The notes under the pieces were generated by a model. It worked only from the letters and a program-made list of their open reading frames with translations. It had not been told where the DNA came from and made no database searches. The translations under genes were made by a program, and so were the position numbers. Positions 62,494-64,000 of a stretch of 64,000 nt of DNA are shown here, piece after piece. Within the stretch, counting starts at the first letter, position 1. Every line of letters starts with the position of its first letter. The stretch comes from Changshengia sp963803165 (GTDB lineage: Bacteria > Chloroflexota > Dormibacteria > Aeolococcales > Aeolococcaceae), in assembly GCA_963803165.1 (NCBI GenBank), contig CAWDLK010000006.1, positions 192,489 through 256,488 of the forward strand. Reading direction: 5' to 3'.

Positions 62494-62556
62494 ATGCTTG
62501 ACCGATCAGGAAAAGTCAACGCCGGCACAAGATCAGAGTTCATGCTGATCAAGCAT
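62494..62556. repeat. Inverted repeat between transposase and P63C genes
   Basis: ATGCTTGACCGATCAG (62494-62509) faces CTGATCAAGCAT (62545-62556); the arms match except for a CCG insert. It lies in the A/T-rich 73-base spacer and contains the AAGCAT half-site seen again at 63632-63698. It may be an IS remnant or an operator. Confidence 0.45.
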
Positions 62557-63657
62557 TCAGGTCAGTGTGTCGCCGTCATCGTCACGGGCACCCAGGGGCA
62601 TCTCCTGCTGCGCCGGGTGAGCCGGGGGAAAGGCGCGGTCAAACATGCGGCGGAAGGCTTGGCGGCTGGTGGCCGCCTTCATCAGCGTGATGACGCCGAC
62701 GAGTTGCTTCTGGAGGTGGGGGTTCCCGACATCGGCGGTCAGGAACTGGTGGTGGCGATGGCGCCGGCGGCCACCCTCCACGACGGGGTTTTTCTCCCGC
62801 AGCTCCTCCAGTACCCCGGGGGGAAGCTTCTCGTAGACCAACTCGCTGGTGAGCTTTGCCACGTAGCGCGGGCGGCTCACTGAGAGCGGCCGGTAGCTCC
62901 AGCCCCAGAGCCGGAACATCTCCTCGTAGAACTCGTCTGGAAACCGCTTCGTCCAGGGCAGCAACTCCTTGGAGACGTAGGCGGCGAGGATGCGGCTCAA
63001 CTCGTTGCGGTCGCGCTCCTCCTGATATCCCGTCGCCTCATCGACGAGGGCGACGATGCCCACCTGGGCGAGCCCCCTCATCAGGATGTCGGCTCGCTGA
63101 ACGATGGGTGCCTGGGACGGCAGCAGGGCCTTCTTGTTGTCTCGCATGGCGTCCCGCGCCTTCAGCCAGACATCGCAGATCTCGGGCAGCAGACGCGCTT
63201 CCACGCCTCTGGCGACCGCACCCCCTGGCGTCCGGTACAGGAGCGGCTGGCTGAGAGCCATCGCCAGGCTGGCCGGAACGAACGGCTGGATGTTGCTCGC
63301 CGACAGGTAGACGGGGACGGAAGCCTCCCGCCGCCTCTGCCAGTCACGGCCGCCGCGCTTCCCGCCCATGGTGCCGGCAACCGCCCGCTCGGAGAGGAGC
63401 CTGCGGCCGTCGCTGAGCACCGCGCACGGGATGGAGATGTCGCCGATCCGCAGGTCGCCGACATGCGTGGCCCGCGGGATCTCCGTGGCCGGCTCGTCTG
63501 CGACTACTTCCTGCTGCCATCGGGCCGCAGCGGCGCGGCGGGCGATGGCCTGCCGCTCCTCAGGGCTCAGGGCAGCGGCACGAGCGCTCCCACCCCGGGA
63601 GGCTAGGGACGGTTCGTCTGCACCAGGGATAATGCTTGCTGGAATATCATCGCTCAT
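62557..63657 (-). CDS. P63C-domain protein (phage-associated)
   Basis: Protein of 366 residues. An N-terminal tail contains LSPEERQAIARRAAAARW near residues 29-46. A beta-rich part follows (GDLRIGDISIPCAVLSDG), then the C-terminal P63C domain: ALVDEATGYQEERDRNELSR, LPWTKRFPDEFYEEMFRLWG, RPRYVAKLTSELVYEKLPPG and HHQFLTADVGNP. P63C is found in phage and prophage proteins of unknown role. ATG at 63657 lies between two AGCAAGCAT sites. A/T-richer than the core genome, consistent with mobile origin. Confidence 0.85.
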   Translation of the reverse strand: MSDDIPASIIPGADEPSLASRGGSARAAALSPEERQAIARRAAAARWQQEVVADEPATEIPRATHVGDLRIGDISIPCAVLSDGRRLLSERAVAGTMGGKRGGRDWQRRREASVPVYLSASNIQPFVPASLAMALSQPLLYRTPGGAVARGVEARLLPEICDVWLKARDAMRDNKKALLPSQAPIVQRADILMRGLAQVGIVALVDEATGYQEERDRNELSRILAAYVSKELLPWTKRFPDEFYEEMFRLWGWSYRPLSVSRPRYVAKLTSELVYEKLPPGVLEELREKNPVVEGGRRRHRHHQFLTADVGNPHLQKQLVGVITLMKAATSRQAFRRMFDRAFPPAHPAQQEMPLGARDDDGDTLT

Positions 63658-63698
63658 TCAGCAAGCATATCACACGGAGAGACGAACTAATGCTTGCT
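63632..63698. repeat. Three copies of AGCAAGCAT around the P63C start
   Basis: ATGCTTGCTG (63632-63641, inside codons 6-9), CAGCAAGCAT (63659-63668, just before the ATG) and ATGCTTGCT (63690-63698, over the stop of the upstream gene). Two are a perfect inverted pair, 17 bases apart. The spacing and position suggest an operator for autoregulation. Confidence 0.5.
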
Positions 63699-63942
63699 AG
63701 GTTGTGGGCCCCCACCTAGCCGCTGCGGCCTTGGCGGCGATCTTGCGCCTCTCCTCGGGGGTGAGCTTGGCGGCCCGAGCCTTTCCACCCTTCAATCCGC
63801 CACGACGGCCGAGACTGACGGCGGCGGGGTCTTTGCCCTCGTCGGGGTCGGGCAGGGTGGGCTCCCCAACGGCATCGCCCACGATGGAGGCGGCCAACGC
63901 GTTCAGATCGGCAGGGCGGTGGGTGCGTGAGCGGTCAGGCAT
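63697..63942 (-). CDS. Small basic protein with SPEER-like C-terminal motif
   Basis: Protein of 81 residues. A polar N-terminus (MPDRSRTHRPADLNALAASI) leads to GRRGGLKGGKARAAKLTPEERRKIAAKAAAARW, which spans about residues 44-77. This last part resembles the N-terminal motif of the P63C protein next door (LSPEERQAIARRAAAARW). It is probably a small nucleic-acid-binding protein. ATG at 63942 is chosen; an in-frame stop lies upstream at about 63993. It is the first gene of the P63C run. The 58 bases to the window end show no other feature. Confidence 0.65.
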   Translation of the reverse strand: MPDRSRTHRPADLNALAASIVGDAVGEPTLPDPDEGKDPAAVSLGRRGGLKGGKARAAKLTPEERRKIAAKAAAARWGPTT

Positions 63943-64000
63943 GCGCCCACGGAAGCACACCCGGGCCCAGGCCGTCAAGGCCGCCCGGATTCAAACTGAC

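Noticed and set aside
61612..62556. Terminal inverted repeats and target duplication for the IS1-like transposase
   Set aside because: Comparing the sequence on both sides of the gene gave no convincing pair; the 62494-62556 repeat lies on one side only.

Overview
The window is very GC-rich, compactly coded DNA from a bacterial chromosome, with a small mobile-looking segment at its right edge (about 60.2-64.0 kb) that is visibly richer in A/T. The gene set is mixed. There are actinobacterial-style stand-alone NHEJ enzymes, an Mtr4-like helicase and a possible leaderless-promoter habit, but also a short HisG paired with HisZ, which most Actinomycetota lack. An uncultivated Terrabacteria lineage such as Dormibacterota or Chloroflexota fits; this placement is inference. 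No rRNA or CRISPR array was seen, and only one tRNA.

Layout. 0-8.3 kb: end of an unknown gene, a frameshifted LigC-type ligase, then a five-gene minus-strand run (flavin-binding protein, EamA transporter, DedA-like protein, 5' nucleotidase, LigD-type polymerase). A MocR regulator and an aldehyde dehydrogenase diverge from it. 8.3-18.2 kb: an RDD/CPBP membrane protein, HAD phosphatase, PrmC-like methyltransferase, tRNA-Arg(CCG), several small membrane proteins, a uracil-DNA glycosylase, a frameshifted glutamine amidotransferase and a kelch protein. 18.2-30.1 kb: Mtr4-like helicase, MFS exporter, DUF503 protein, sedolisin protease, ParA with a small partner, a TPR protein, and a large LuxR-type ATPase followed by small genes.

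30.2-39.6 kb: a tightly overlapping operon hisZ-G-D-B-H-A-F-I that continues without a gap into a GH15 glycosidase and a galactokinase. 39.6-47.3 kb: argC-J-B-D-R-G-H behind a consensus promoter with an ARG-box-like palindrome; argF is absent. 47.4-60.1 kb: phosphoesterase, carbonic anhydrase with a zinc-ribbon protein and a TetR regulator, two tandem DegV genes, coaX, dus, a candidate small RNA, greA, lysS, serS, an S33 peptidase, a CYTH protein and a Cys-rich unknown. 60.2-64.0 kb: a DNA methyltransferase fused to an Mrr-like nuclease, an IS1-like transposase, a P63C-domain protein and a small protein sharing a motif with it.

The most notable pattern is that four independent genes (ligase, amidotransferase, argC, argR) carry a one-base insertion at the same heptamer, CGAACTC or its complement GAGTTCG, where an in-frame CGACTC would restore a family-like protein. 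It occurs in both orientations relative to the gene, which points to a systematic consensus error at a DNA motif, or to motif-targeted mutation, rather than programmed frameshifting. Other leads are the small RNA with its own promoter and terminator between dus and greA, three families of short palindromic operator-like repeats, and the methyltransferase-nuclease fusion.
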